Source of the DNA: Sergeia podlipaevii
Taxonomy: Eukaryota > Euglenozoa > Kinetoplastea > Trypanosomatida > Trypanosomatidae
Reading direction: 5' to 3'
Assembly: GCA_030849805.1 (NCBI GenBank)
Contig: JASANZ010001758.1
Coordinates: 1 to 13,953 of the forward strand
DNA length: 13,953 bases
Of the stretch, positions 1 to 7,517 are shown piece after piece. Within the stretch, counting starts at the first letter, position 1, and each line of letters opens with the position of its first letter. The notes beneath the pieces were generated by a model. That model did not search any database, was not told where the DNA came from, and saw only the letters and a program-made list of their open reading frames with translations. A program made the translations under genes and the position numbers.

Positions 1-600
1 GCGTACTTGTGTGTGTGTGTGTGTGGTCATACATCTCTACCTCAAAAAAAAAGATAGAAAAGAGAACCAATAAAAAATAACATAAAAAATATGTAAACTT
101 GATATTTTGCTCGTCTACATATATTTTTTTATTTCACGCACAGTCATTTTGTGTTGTTGTTGTTGTTGCTGATGTTTCTTTGCAAGCAATAATAAGCGCC
201 TTATGTAGTTTCCCTCCCCCCCCCCTCTTTCTTCTTGGTTTCAACAAAGAAAAGTGAAATGTTTCTGCTTGGCAACCCACGCATAAAGGTACATATGAAT
301 AGTGAAAGATACGTTCAAGAAGCAAAACAAAATATATATATATATTCAAAATAATAACACTGATAAAAAGGTTTTAAAAAAAAAAATGCAAAAGGCCGAG
401 AATATCACGTGTATAAAGCCGCCCTTTTCTGTTGTTTTTTGTTTAACTATTTTTCTCCTGTTCTCTCATTCCCCCATCTCTCTCTCCTTCTATCTATCGC
501 TGGGTTCACAGCACACACACGCACACACATACCAAAATGGGGAAGGAGGAATGATATAAGAGAGCAGCGCGCAATAACACGCATGTGGCAGACTACACCT
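1..600. other. Intergenic spacer, left edge
   Basis: No credible gene is visible here. On the minus strand it is the 3' flank of the small secreted-protein gene that ends at 601, and then the spacer before the next gene off the left edge. It holds a TG dinucleotide run (8-25), a GTT trinucleotide run (about 151-169), a ten-base C run (216-225, a G run in the transcript), a short TA run (332-345), and mixed pyrimidine and CA-rich stretches around 440-535. Possible reading frames here are low complexity and follow the simple repeats. Confidence 0.7.
37..66 (-). promoter_or_regulatory. Probable spliced-leader acceptor for the next gene to the left
   Basis: Read on the minus strand, a T-rich pyrimidine tract (complement of 43-66) is followed at once by AG at 42-41 and again at 38-37. 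This is the usual form of a trypanosomatid trans-splice acceptor. It suggests that the transcription unit continues past the left edge into another minus-strand gene. The call rests on motif only; that gene's start codon is not in the window. Confidence 0.4.
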
Positions 601-1014
601 TCACATCTCGCTTGCGCGAAGATCACCACACTTCTTACAATCAATCTGTGCAATGCCGAAGTCAAGAGTGATGATATCTGTCTTGGGGGCGTACACCACC
701 TCTAGTGTCAGCTTATTCTCTACCAGTACTTTCCCAATGCAGTTCTCGGGATCGTCAGCACCAACCACTTTGGCGTGATGTGTCTTGGGATTGTAGATGT
801 ACTTCTCGTTCTCGCAGTGCAAATCCGAGCCAAGGCCTTCAAGGAAAATGCTAAAGGTGTCGGTGCCTTCCCGCGTGGTCACGTTGCCCTTGATGAGGCC
901 AAGAGAATACTCACCGCAATAGATACCGTCTGGCATACGCTCTGCCACGAGAATTGCCTGAACCCCAGTGACAAGAAGCAGGGCGGCTGTAAGAAGAAAC
1001 ACAAGGGACTTCAT
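601..1014 (-). CDS. Small secreted cysteine-containing protein, function unknown
   Basis: The product is 137 residues. Residues 1-20 form a textbook signal peptide: Lys at position 2, then a Leu/Ala/Val-rich core, ending in VQA, a good signal-peptidase site. The mature part is about 117 residues with no transmembrane segment. It has five cysteines (C33, C67, C92, C126, C129), the last two as a CxxC, and an N-glycosylation sequon NVT at 44-46. Alternating hydrophobic residues around 95-125 suggest beta strands. It probably enters the secretory pathway and ends up secreted, in the flagellar pocket or in an endomembrane lumen. It resembles small signal-peptide-bearing conserved hypothetical proteins of trypanosomatids, but I cannot name a family. 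The frame stays open upstream to 1197, but only through a GTG codon and low-complexity sequence. The ATG at 1014 is the first ATG after the likely splice acceptor. The stop is TGA. Confidence 0.85.
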   Translation of the reverse strand: MKSLVFLLTAALLLVTGVQAILVAERMPDGIYCGEYSLGLIKGNVTTREGTDTFSIFLEGLGSDLHCENEKYIYNPKTHHAKVVGADDPENCIGKVLVENKLTLEVVYAPKTDIITLDFGIAQIDCKKCGDLRASEM

Positions 1015-1087
1015 TCCGTGTAAGTGAATTATACAACGGAAAAAAAACAAAAAAAAAAATTTGGATTTTTTCTTGGGGGATATATAA

Positions 1088-1158
1088 CTTTGTAAAATTT
1101 GAAAGATGTAATATGTTAGCGAAGCAAGATGTATATATATAGAAAGAAAGAAAGAGAG
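1088..1158 (-). promoter_or_regulatory. Candidate trans-splice acceptor for the secreted-protein gene
   Basis: On the minus strand, a CT-rich tract (complement of 1141-1158) is followed by an AG-free stretch up to AG at 1089-1088. This would give a 5' leader of 73 nucleotides without any ATG before the start at 1014. A second AG at 1073-1072 is an alternative. A T-rich tract at 1039-1061 lies closer to the gene, but no AG separates it from the ATG. The call is by motif only. Confidence 0.4.
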
Positions 1159-1200
1159 TTGTATATGGCTAGCAGCTTCGGAAAAGAATAAAAACACTTA

Positions 1201-1455
1201 TATATAGATAGATAGGTAGATAGATAGATATGTCAACGATGATAGAGAGAGGGGGGAGAAAAGAAAAAGATGTTTAAAAAAATCATAAAATTGAAAGGTT
1301 AATTCATCAAAGAGCCCTATTGACCGTTAACTTTCCTCAGTCTCAACGTGAAGGAAAGTAGAGGGGGAGCCAGTAAGTAGTTATTCGGAAAACACATAGA
1401 TAGATATATATATATATACCTATATACCTATATATATATAGAGAGAGAGAGAGAA
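1201..1455. repeat. GATA and compound TA/GA microsatellites
   Basis: Tetranucleotide GATA-type units run through 1201-1232 with one GGTA interruption. A second array at 1397-1455 goes from GATA through TATA and CTATATA units to a GA run. They lie in the spacer upstream of the secreted-protein gene. On the transcribed strand the GA run becomes a CT tract and could serve as splicing pyrimidine sequence. Confidence 0.85.
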
Positions 1456-1650
1456 GGAGATACTCAAGCAAATGAAAAAAAAGAAAAAAATGAAAATTAT
1501 TCACAAGTATTTTATTTTTCTTTACAAAATGATAATGTTTACGATGAGTGTCAGAGAGACTTGTACTTCTATCTTGTGCGTGTGTGATGTGTGATACGAG
1601 AGTATATATCAACATACAATATGTCTTTTTTTTTTTTCTCTTTCTCCTTT

Positions 1651-1747
1651 GTTGGTGTTGTTGTTGTTGTTGCTGCTGCTATACCTTCATTTTCTTCCTA
1701 TTTACAAACTCTATCGAATACATAGAATTTATATGCTTTTGTGCCAT

Positions 1748-1780
<33 letters not shown>

Positions 1781-1972
1781 TATATGCATAAGATATAAAT
1801 ACAGTTATGGTGAAAAAAAAAAGAGGAAGTGTGATCACACATACACATATAAGCACTAACACTCTCATATCGCATAGACAACAGCGCATGAACATAGATG
1901 TGCGTACATTATAGCTCATTTATCCTATAGCAAACAGCATAGCATCTATAATAATAATAATAATAATAATAT
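1651..1972. repeat. Cluster of GTT/GCT, CA and ATA microsatellites
   Basis: Three simple repeats lie in one spacer: GTT passing into GCT units (about 1651-1680), a CA dinucleotide run (1749-1778), and an ATA trinucleotide run (1947-1972). They are non-coding and likely length-polymorphic. Confidence 0.85.
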
Positions 1973-2387
1973 ATGGGGGATTGCCTCTTTATATATGTAA
2001 TGAACACTCTCACAGCAGCTGACAAAAAAGAAAAAAAAATTACGGCTGCCATCCCGAATTCGATCACAATATCTACGCTAATACATAAAAGATGTTATCA
2101 TTACAAACAAAAATATAAAAACTTCAGTATCACCTCACTGTATTGAATTCTTTTTTAAATAAATAAAATATAATAAAATAAACAGATTTCTTTTAAAAAA
2201 AAAAAATGATACTGCGTGCTTTGGAGTTCGCCTTTGATAAAATATTAAGCTGTACGGACGAAAGGGTGAGGGAAGTAGCTACGCGTCAAGTATGCTTTAA
2301 CCAGAAAGAAAAGAAAAAGAGAAATTTCATTTTCCATTTCTTTTCTTCTCTTCTTTTGTAATTCTTTTGAATTTCTTATTTTTGTCT

Positions 2388-2996
2388 TTACGGAGCAGTG
2401 GCAGTGTCCTGCTCCTCGCTGTTAATACCGGCTGCCCTCTTCTGCAACGCTTCATGATGAAGAATCACCTCCTCGGCAGCTTGCAAAAGGGTACGCATGC
2501 GTGCCAGGTCAGTCCGCAAAGTCTGCTCCTCACTCTCAGCCGCAGCAGCTCTCGCCTCCGCATCCGAAACCTGATTGCGGAGAGAGCGAGTGATGGCCTC
2601 TGCTACACGCCGTGACCGTCTCTCTTTCTCCAAAGCGTCTGCATCGCCCTCTGCGCCATCATTAGTGTCGTTCTCTGCGTGATCAGAGGCGGCCATGCGG
2701 AGGCTCTCCAGCACCGTTAGAAGTTCATCCCTCTCCCTGTGCAAGCGCGCGTTCTCCTGCTCAAGAGTCATCGCGGTGTCTGATATCTGGCTGTCCTGCA
2801 GTATAGTGGAGGAGTGCACCCCACCATCTCTCCAGCATTGGCCATTCAGCAGCTCTCTCTGGGCTCGGAGGCTTTTGATTTTGTCATCGATTGCTTTGGT
2901 GCGCCACGCTTGCGCCTCCAGTTCTGCTATCTCGCGTGCCTCACGCTCTGCGTCTAACTCCTCAGTGAGTGCCTTCACGTGCGCTTTGTGATTCAT
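2388..2996 (-). CDS. Coiled-coil protein, function unknown
   Basis: The product is 202 residues, hydrophilic, rich in Glu, Arg, Ala and Leu, with no signal peptide or membrane segment. Heptad-like helix occurs in three blocks: about 3-52, 75-103 and 119-185. Short linkers break them: one at 53-72, and an acidic Asp/Asn-rich one at 104-119. The tail from about 190 is Ser/Thr/Glu-rich. This composition suits a structural or scaffold protein, for example of the cytoskeleton or flagellum. No enzymatic motif is visible, and coiled coils alone do not show function. The ATG at 2996 is the first Met of this frame and the stop is TAA. The likely splice site lies 184 nucleotides upstream, and the leader contains a short upstream ORF, so this start is not the first ATG of the mRNA. 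Base use matches that of the neighbouring genes. Confidence 0.85.
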   Translation of the reverse strand: MNHKAHVKALTEELDAEREAREIAELEAQAWRTKAIDDKIKSLRAQRELLNGQCWRDGGVHSSTILQDSQISDTAMTLEQENARLHRERDELLTVLESLRMAASDHAENDTNDGAEGDADALEKERRSRRVAEAITRSLRNQVSDAEARAAAAESEEQTLRTDLARMRTLLQAAEEVILHHEALQKRAAGINSEEQDTATAP

Positions 2997-3089
2997 ATTG
3001 CTTTTCTTACAGAGAAATATATATAATAGCTGTGTATTCGTTGATATATATTAGCCTCTCAGTGATGACGTTTTTCTCCCCCTCCCCCT

Positions 3090-3179
3090 TTATTTTTGAT
3101 ATGTAGATGTGTGTATAAATATGTATGTGTTTCTACTATTCTTTGTTTTATATCGTTTGGGGAATGGATTTAAGAGCAT
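3090..3179 (-). other. Possible upstream ORF in the coiled-coil gene leader
   Basis: If splicing occurs at 3182-3181, the mRNA begins one base before an ATG (3179-3177). This ATG opens a 29-codon frame ending in a stop at 3090-3092, well before the main ATG at 2996. The peptide, basic and rich in Tyr, Thr and Lys, has no recognisable motif. It may lower translation of the main frame. Alternatively it is skipped because it lies so close to the spliced leader, or a more proximal acceptor is used. Confidence 0.35.
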
Positions 3180-3180
3180 T

Positions 3181-3222
3181 CTGAAAACAGAAATGAGAAG
3201 GGCAAAAGAAAGAAAAAAAAAA
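3181..3222 (-). promoter_or_regulatory. Strong trans-splice acceptor for the coiled-coil gene
   Basis: Read on the minus strand, the complement of about 3222-3183 is a long pyrimidine tract (ten T in a row, then CT-rich blocks) that ends in a TTTTCAG-type AG at 3182-3181. It is the best acceptor-like sequence in the window. It predicts a 184-nucleotide 5' leader for the coiled-coil mRNA. Confidence 0.55.
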
Positions 3223-3540
3223 GGTATGAAGAGCAAATTGATAATACTATTGAAGAGAGCAGGCACAAAATGAAAGGAAACTACATAGAAAAAAAAAACA
3301 TATTTTTTTTTTTGGATCACCATTGCATTTTACAATAACAATTATATCTGTTAAAACACTTCAGTCTTGTACTTTATTTATTCTTTATATTCTTTTATTT
3401 TTTATATTTTACACGGTCTTACAGATCATAGTTAATGTTATCACAACGAACAAACAAAAAAAAGGGAATAAAAGAAAAGAGGCACCAATCACTTACTTTT
3501 GTTGCTATCAATGAGAGGTCCGCTCTTCTTCTTCTCCCTC

Positions 3541-5352
3541 TCAGCCCTCCGCCTCCAGGCCAGCATCCGCGCCAGCAGCAGCGGTTGTGTAACTATTGCT
3601 CTTATGCTTTGGGGTAAAGCGGAACTTCTCCTCCACCGGGCCAAGCACTAGCTCACTAATGCGGATCCAGTCAGCAACACTGTCACTTGCCATGAGTGTC
3701 TCCAGCTCATCGCGGCCCTGGTAGTACGGCGGCCGCTCGTTGATGCGCTGTGGAAGCCGCTCCAGCAAGCCAGCAGGGACGTAGCGATACAAGAAAGAAA
3801 GCCACTCACACAGGAAGCGGCGCGTCGTCATGACGCCTCGTTCATCTGCCCCCCAGTGCGCCAGGCCGCATCGCGCAAACTCTTTCAACATGTCGAGTCG
3901 CTCCGAGCTGCTGATGTCCTTCGTCTGACCAGACTTGATCTCCTCAAATATCCACGGCTTTATGAGTGCTCCACGGCCAATCATGAAGGAGGAGATGTGC
4001 GGTTGCTCCTTGCGGTGCTGAAGCACATCCTCGAGGGACAGGACATCGCCGTTGCCAATCACTGGTAAGTCAGTGAGCTGCGCACATCGATCCACGTAGT
4101 CCCAGTCCGCACTCTTTGTGTACCGCTGCTTGCGGGAGCGGCCATGCACCGTGACAGCCGCCGCACCCCACCTGGCATACTCGGCAATTTGCTTGTGAAG
4201 CATAGGGGAGGCTTCATCGGGACCGATACGGCACTTGGTAGACACAGGTCGTGATTGCCCAAGCGCAAGAGTCTCCACAATCTCGCGGTGGCGGCCCTTG
4301 CGCTCCCAGAGGCCGCAGCCGCAGCCTGACTTCACTATCTTCTCCACTGGACAGCCGCAGTTGATGTCAAGAAAGTCATAAGAGAAGCCAGATACCTCAA
4401 GCGCCTGTGCACACATCGCAGCCTCGTTCCCCCGAGACACGGCAATTTGAATCCCAAATATATCTTCCGACTCGTGACGGCGCAGCAGCGACCACTCACT
4501 CTTCTGCATCCTGTTTAAGTTGAAAGCGACCGCCATCTCACTGATCGTGACGTCAGCCCCAAAGGACTTGCAGATACGCCGGAAGGGCAGATTGCCAACT
4601 GTAGTAAGCGGCGCAAGCACGAGCTTGTCCGTGAAGAGGCCCCGACGCCGCTCCCGTTGAGATTCAATCAGCTCACGCAGCCGCTCCTCCGTCTCAGTGG
4701 GTCGGAACTCCATAGAGCTGTCCTTTATTGCCTCTACCTCAGTGGAGGCAGCAGCAGCGCTTGTCGTCATCATCGTCGTCTCGGCGATGTTCACGGCATC
4801 CATCGTGACCTTCTCCTCCTCCTCCTTCCCTTCCTTGACTTCTTCTTCTTCTCTTTGACGCTTCACTCCCACCGTCACAGCCTCCGCCTCCGCAGCGACA
4901 GCAGAAGAACCTGCTGCCTCTTCATCGACCTTCTCAGCGTCAGGTGTGTAAGTGGCCAACTCTTTCCGGTGCTGTGCCGCTTCACGGTTGCGGTTGTGTC
5001 GGCTACCCCGCTGGTCCTGCTGCTTGGACTGCCTGATCGCACCCTTGATGCGTTGAAGTACGTCACCATGAAAAAAATTGGTTTCACCCTCAAAAGTAGG
5101 GCGTAGCGTACCCTCCACATACTCAGAGTGCTGCCGCTCTGCTCCCTTGTTCATTCCGCGCGTGCGACCCTGAGCATCCAACGTCACACGTGGTAGTGCA
5201 GGCCGAAGATACTCCGCCCTCACAGGGCACATGCCCTTATCCAGAGAGAGAGGTGGCTTCGGCGCCACACAAATCTCTGAAGAGGTTGTCGTGCTAGCCT
5301 GCTGGGGGGGAGCAGCGGGTGTAAAGACAGTAGGCTCCAGTGCAGTGTCCAT
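3541..5352 (-). CDS. DUS3: tRNA-dihydrouridine synthase, Dus3 type
   Basis: The product is 603 residues. Dus3 enzymes are FMN- and NADPH-dependent and reduce uridine to dihydrouridine in tRNA (position 47 in characterised homologues). The catalytic half starts near residue 241 with a LAPLTTVGNLPFRR block, as in Dus3/DUS3L. Further family signatures are the catalytic cysteine C334 in NCGCP, K373 in KCRIG, H403 in VHGRSRKQRYTK, the GNGD phosphate-binding turn near 433, and GRGALIKPW near 459. A strongly conserved C-terminal tRNA-binding region (RRFLCEWLSFLYRYVP, LPQRINERPPYY) follows, with PKHK near 581. The first 230 residues are divergent, with an acidic poly-Glu stretch at about 169-181. The CCCH zinc fingers found in yeast and human Dus3 are not visible. 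The ATG at 5352 is the first in frame; extension to 5370 needs a TTG. Family identity is very firm, target tRNAs are inferred. Confidence 0.95.
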   Translation of the reverse strand: MDTALEPTVFTPAAPPQQASTTTSSEICVAPKPPLSLDKGMCPVRAEYLRPALPRVTLDAQGRTRGMNKGAERQHSEYVEGTLRPTFEGETNFFHGDVLQRIKGAIRQSKQQDQRGSRHNRNREAAQHRKELATYTPDAEKVDEEAAGSSAVAAEAEAVTVGVKRQREEEEVKEGKEEEEKVTMDAVNIAETTMMTTSAAAASTEVEAIKDSSMEFRPTETEERLRELIESQRERRRGLFTDKLVLAPLTTVGNLPFRRICKSFGADVTISEMAVAFNLNRMQKSEWSLLRRHESEDIFGIQIAVSRGNEAAMCAQALEVSGFSYDFLDINCGCPVEKIVKSGCGCGLWERKGRHREIVETLALGQSRPVSTKCRIGPDEASPMLHKQIAEYARWGAAAVTVHGRSRKQRYTKSADWDYVDRCAQLTDLPVIGNGDVLSLEDVLQHRKEQPHISSFMIGRGALIKPWIFEEIKSGQTKDISSSERLDMLKEFARCGLAHWGADERGVMTTRRFLCEWLSFLYRYVPAGLLERLPQRINERPPYYQGRDELETLMASDSVADWIRISELVLGPVEEKFRFTPKHKSNSYTTAAAGADAGLEAEG

Positions 5353-6923
5353 ATTTAGACTGGTAAACAATATAATATATATAAATAGTAAGTGAAAAGA
5401 AAGAGAGATAGCACAGGATGCCTGATAATATATATATGCTATCTCCTATGAATTTACGTTTGTGTACGTTTGCACTGATAGCTTCGCGATGAACACTAAA
5501 ACAGAAAAACGATTAACAGATAAAATGCAGGAAGGAATAAAAGTAAAGTTGTAAAAAAAAAAAAATAGAAAGATATATGAAAGTGATTCATCCTGGTTGG
5601 CAAAGCAAGTTGGATTTAAAGAAGAAAGAAAAAGAGACAAAATAAAAAGTATGACGTCCTGCCAATCCTCATCAAAGAAAAAAAAAAGTGCATTAGATAG
5701 ACCCCACCGCACTGTTCTAGGATCTTTCTTTCTTTCTTTCTCTTACTATTATTGTTTTTTTTTATTCTTTTAGAATATTAATATATATATATAGTAAGTG
5801 GGAACATAATTTTTGTGTGTGTGTTAGTGGTTTTTTTTGAGAGCGTTTATCAACGCATATATATCTGCGTTCCAATATATATATGTATAGCTGACTAAAG
5901 CTTGAGAAACACTAAAAAAACACTAAAAAGTAGGCGGTTCAAAAAAAAAAAAAAATGTTAAAAAAATATATATAGACAGAAAAAATGAGATAATACAATA
6001 GTTCAACCCGCGCACATCTGTTGTAGATTTCTGATGAGATGTATAGTTTTTTATAACTATAAAAAGAAAAAAGAAAAAAGGGAAATCTTCAGAAAGATCA
6101 TCATAGCTTGAAGTACAACATGTCATAGTATGTTCGTAAAGCGTGCCTGTCTGTGTAACAGTAATGTAAGTACTAACCGTTTTCATTATTCAATTTGCAA
6201 CTTTTTTTTTCTGATTCTTTTGATATATATATGCTAAAAGAGAATGTATTCAGTAGTCAATGGGCGCAATCTGCCGTGGAACGTTATGAAGATGCCTCTG
6301 ACACAAAAACTTTGCCTTCTCTTTTACATAATACAATTGTACTTCTTTTACAATATATAGAGATATATATATTAAATAAAATCCTTGCACTGTGTATTCA
6401 TGTTTTCTTTCTTTCCATTTTTGATGTTGCTTTGATGTAGACAGCTCACACACACACACACATATTTATAGCACTAGGTTGACATGACAGTTAAGCCTCA
6501 TGACGTCTTCTGATATATATATAATGTATTTTTGAAAAATGCACTTCTTTATATATTTTTTTGTGTTGTCTATGCTATGTTTATTTCTCCTCTTTTCTTT
6601 TGGTTTTGTTACCTCTTCTTTTTTTCTTCGTCTCTCTGTATATGTTTGCGCGCGCTTCAAGTTGTAAGTTTGCTCGAGGGAAGCGTGGCAGCTGAGTGCG
6701 TGTGTTATCATGAAAAAGAGGGGGGGCGCATGCACGCACGCACACACCCGCATCCAACCACCACAGCGATACAAAGACAAAGTCAAGAAGAAAAAAAGGG
6801 GATGGGAAACGAAAAAGAAACTATAGTTGAATTAAGAATAAAGAAGGAGAGGCACTATATATACTTTTTCTTTTTTGAAGTGCTGTCGCTATCTCCCACC
6901 TCTTTGTCTTTTTTCACCCTCCC
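5353..6923. other. Longest internal spacer, no credible gene
   Basis: About 1.57 kb lies between the 3' end of the cytidine deaminase gene and the Dus3 start. The sequence is AT-rich with many TATATA blocks, A and T tracts, and a CA run near 6447-6461. The reading frames are short and low-complexity. The longer ones (6466-6786 minus, 6532-7056 plus) open with TTG rather than ATG and follow simple repeats. Two parts are less AT-rich: about 6240-6320, and about 6650-6790 with CG/CA-rich sequence. I found no tRNA, or snoRNA that I could support. Confidence 0.6.
5360..5410 (-). promoter_or_regulatory. Candidate trans-splice acceptor for the Dus3 gene
   Basis: On the minus strand, a CT-rich tract (complement of about 5393-5410) is followed by a long AG-free TA-rich stretch up to the first AG at 5361-5360. 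Use of this AG would leave a 5' leader of only 7 nucleotides before the ATG at 5352. That is short but possible in trypanosomatids, where the spliced leader itself supplies leader length. Confidence 0.4.
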
Positions 6924-7436
6924 TTACTGGGCAAGCTTGCTCACGTCCATACCAATATCACTAGGGCCAAACTTGTGGGGAATGAGGTCCGCCAGACGCA
7001 TGACATTCACACGCTCCTTGTCACCAGAGACAAGGATAACATCGAAGCAGTCGTAGTTGCGAGAGAGGTCAGCGAGCTCCACAAGCAGCTGGCGGCACAG
7101 GCCGCAAGGAGTGCAGAGACCATCCGCAGCAGGGGCTGGGGCTCCGGGGGCAACACAGCGGCCATAGACAGCCACGGCTTTGGCGGTGCGGCGGCCCTCA
7201 ATATTGGCCCTCACAAGCGCACAGCGCTCCGCACAGCAGGACTGCAGAGTGCAGTTCTCGTAGTTGCACCCGGTGGTGACGTGGCCGTCAGCGTGAAGGA
7301 GGGCAGCACCAACCGCAAAGTTGGAGTAGGGGCAGTAAGAGCGGGCGTGGGCCTCAATAGCGGCGGCGGCGACCTTCTGCATTTCAGCGGGGAGCTTGCT
7401 GAGAGCCACGAGCTGGTTGCGGACAATGGTGGACAT
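6924..7436 (-). CDS. CDA: Cytidine deaminase
   Basis: The product is 170 residues, the normal size for the small tetrameric zinc-dependent cytidine deaminases of pyrimidine salvage, which convert cytidine and deoxycytidine to uridine and deoxyuridine. All key motifs are present. CPYSNFAVGAAL (35-46) and GCNYENC (56-62) are the conserved substrate-binding region. CAE (68-70) supplies the first zinc ligand C68 and the proton-shuttle glutamate E70. PCGLCRQ (110-116) supplies zinc ligands C111 and C114. LIPHKFGP (151-158) is the usual C-terminal motif. An Ala/Pro-rich insertion at about 95-107 lengthens the loop before PCxxC. No targeting signal is evident, so it is probably cytosolic. The frame is open upstream to 7535 without an in-frame ATG nearer than the start chosen, and the extension is low complexity. 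The ATG at 7436 is the first after the predicted acceptors. The stop is TAA. Confidence 0.96.
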   Translation of the reverse strand: MSTIVRNQLVALSKLPAEMQKVAAAAIEAHARSYCPYSNFAVGAALLHADGHVTTGCNYENCTLQSCCAERCALVRANIEGRRTAKAVAVYGRCVAPGAPAPAADGLCTPCGLCRQLLVELADLSRNYDCFDVILVSGDKERVNVMRLADLIPHKFGPSDIGMDVSKLAQ

Positions 7437-7450
7437 GATGATGAAAAATT

Positions 7451-7517
7451 CTTGAAAGGAAAAGCGAAGGGTGGTGTGAGTGTTTTTGTTTTTTTCTTGA
7501 AAAGAAAAGAAGGCAGC
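7451..7517 (-). promoter_or_regulatory. Two candidate trans-splice acceptors for cytidine deaminase
   Basis: Read on the minus strand, a tract rich in T and C (complement of 7498-7512) ends in AAG at 7497-7496. A second CT-rich tract (complement of about 7453-7464) ends in AAG at 7452-7451. They predict leaders of 59 or 14 nucleotides. Neither leader contains an ATG before 7436, which supports the chosen start. Confidence 0.5.

Larger units (their letters stand above)
1015..2387. other. Long repeat-rich intergenic spacer
   Basis: This stretch separates the coiled-coil gene from the secreted-protein gene and has no credible ORF. It contains GATA-type repeats (1201-1232), a compound TA/GA array (1397-1455), a poly-T run followed by GTT/GCT repeats (about 1625-1680), a CA run (1749-1778), an ATA run (1947-1972) and several A tracts. 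About 2210-2300 is less AT-rich and less repetitive than its surroundings. A pyrimidine tract with an AG (2325-2295, minus strand) sits just downstream of the coiled-coil gene without a coding region close behind it. Confidence 0.7.
2997..3540. other. Spacer between Dus3 and coiled-coil genes
   Basis: This is a gene-free AT-rich spacer of 544 bases. On the minus strand it contains the 3' flank of the Dus3 gene, a strong splice acceptor at 3182-3181, and the 5' leader of the coiled-coil gene with a 29-codon upstream ORF and a G-rich element (3078-3088). The remaining frames are low-complexity and phenylalanine- or lysine-rich, reflecting poly(A)/poly(T) runs. Confidence 0.7.

Noticed and set aside
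1015..1197. N-terminal extension of the secreted protein by 61 codons
   Set aside because: It needs a GTG start, is low complexity, would bury the signal peptide and spans the predicted splice acceptor.
1749..1778. Possible telomeric or CRISPR-like array among the spacer repeats
   Set aside because: The units are plain dinucleotide and trinucleotide microsatellites without spacers of constant length, and no TTAGGG array is present.
6466..6786. Minus-strand frame of 106 codons downstream of cytidine deaminase
   Set aside because: It begins with TTG, and its sequence reflects CA/CG repeats and lysine-rich A tracts. No domain or supporting signal was seen.
6532..7056. Plus-strand frame of 174 codons with hydrophobic start
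   Set aside because: It opens with TTG, follows poly-T and CT-rich sequence, contains repeat-derived Thr/His/Pro, and overlaps the 3' end of the cytidine deaminase gene.
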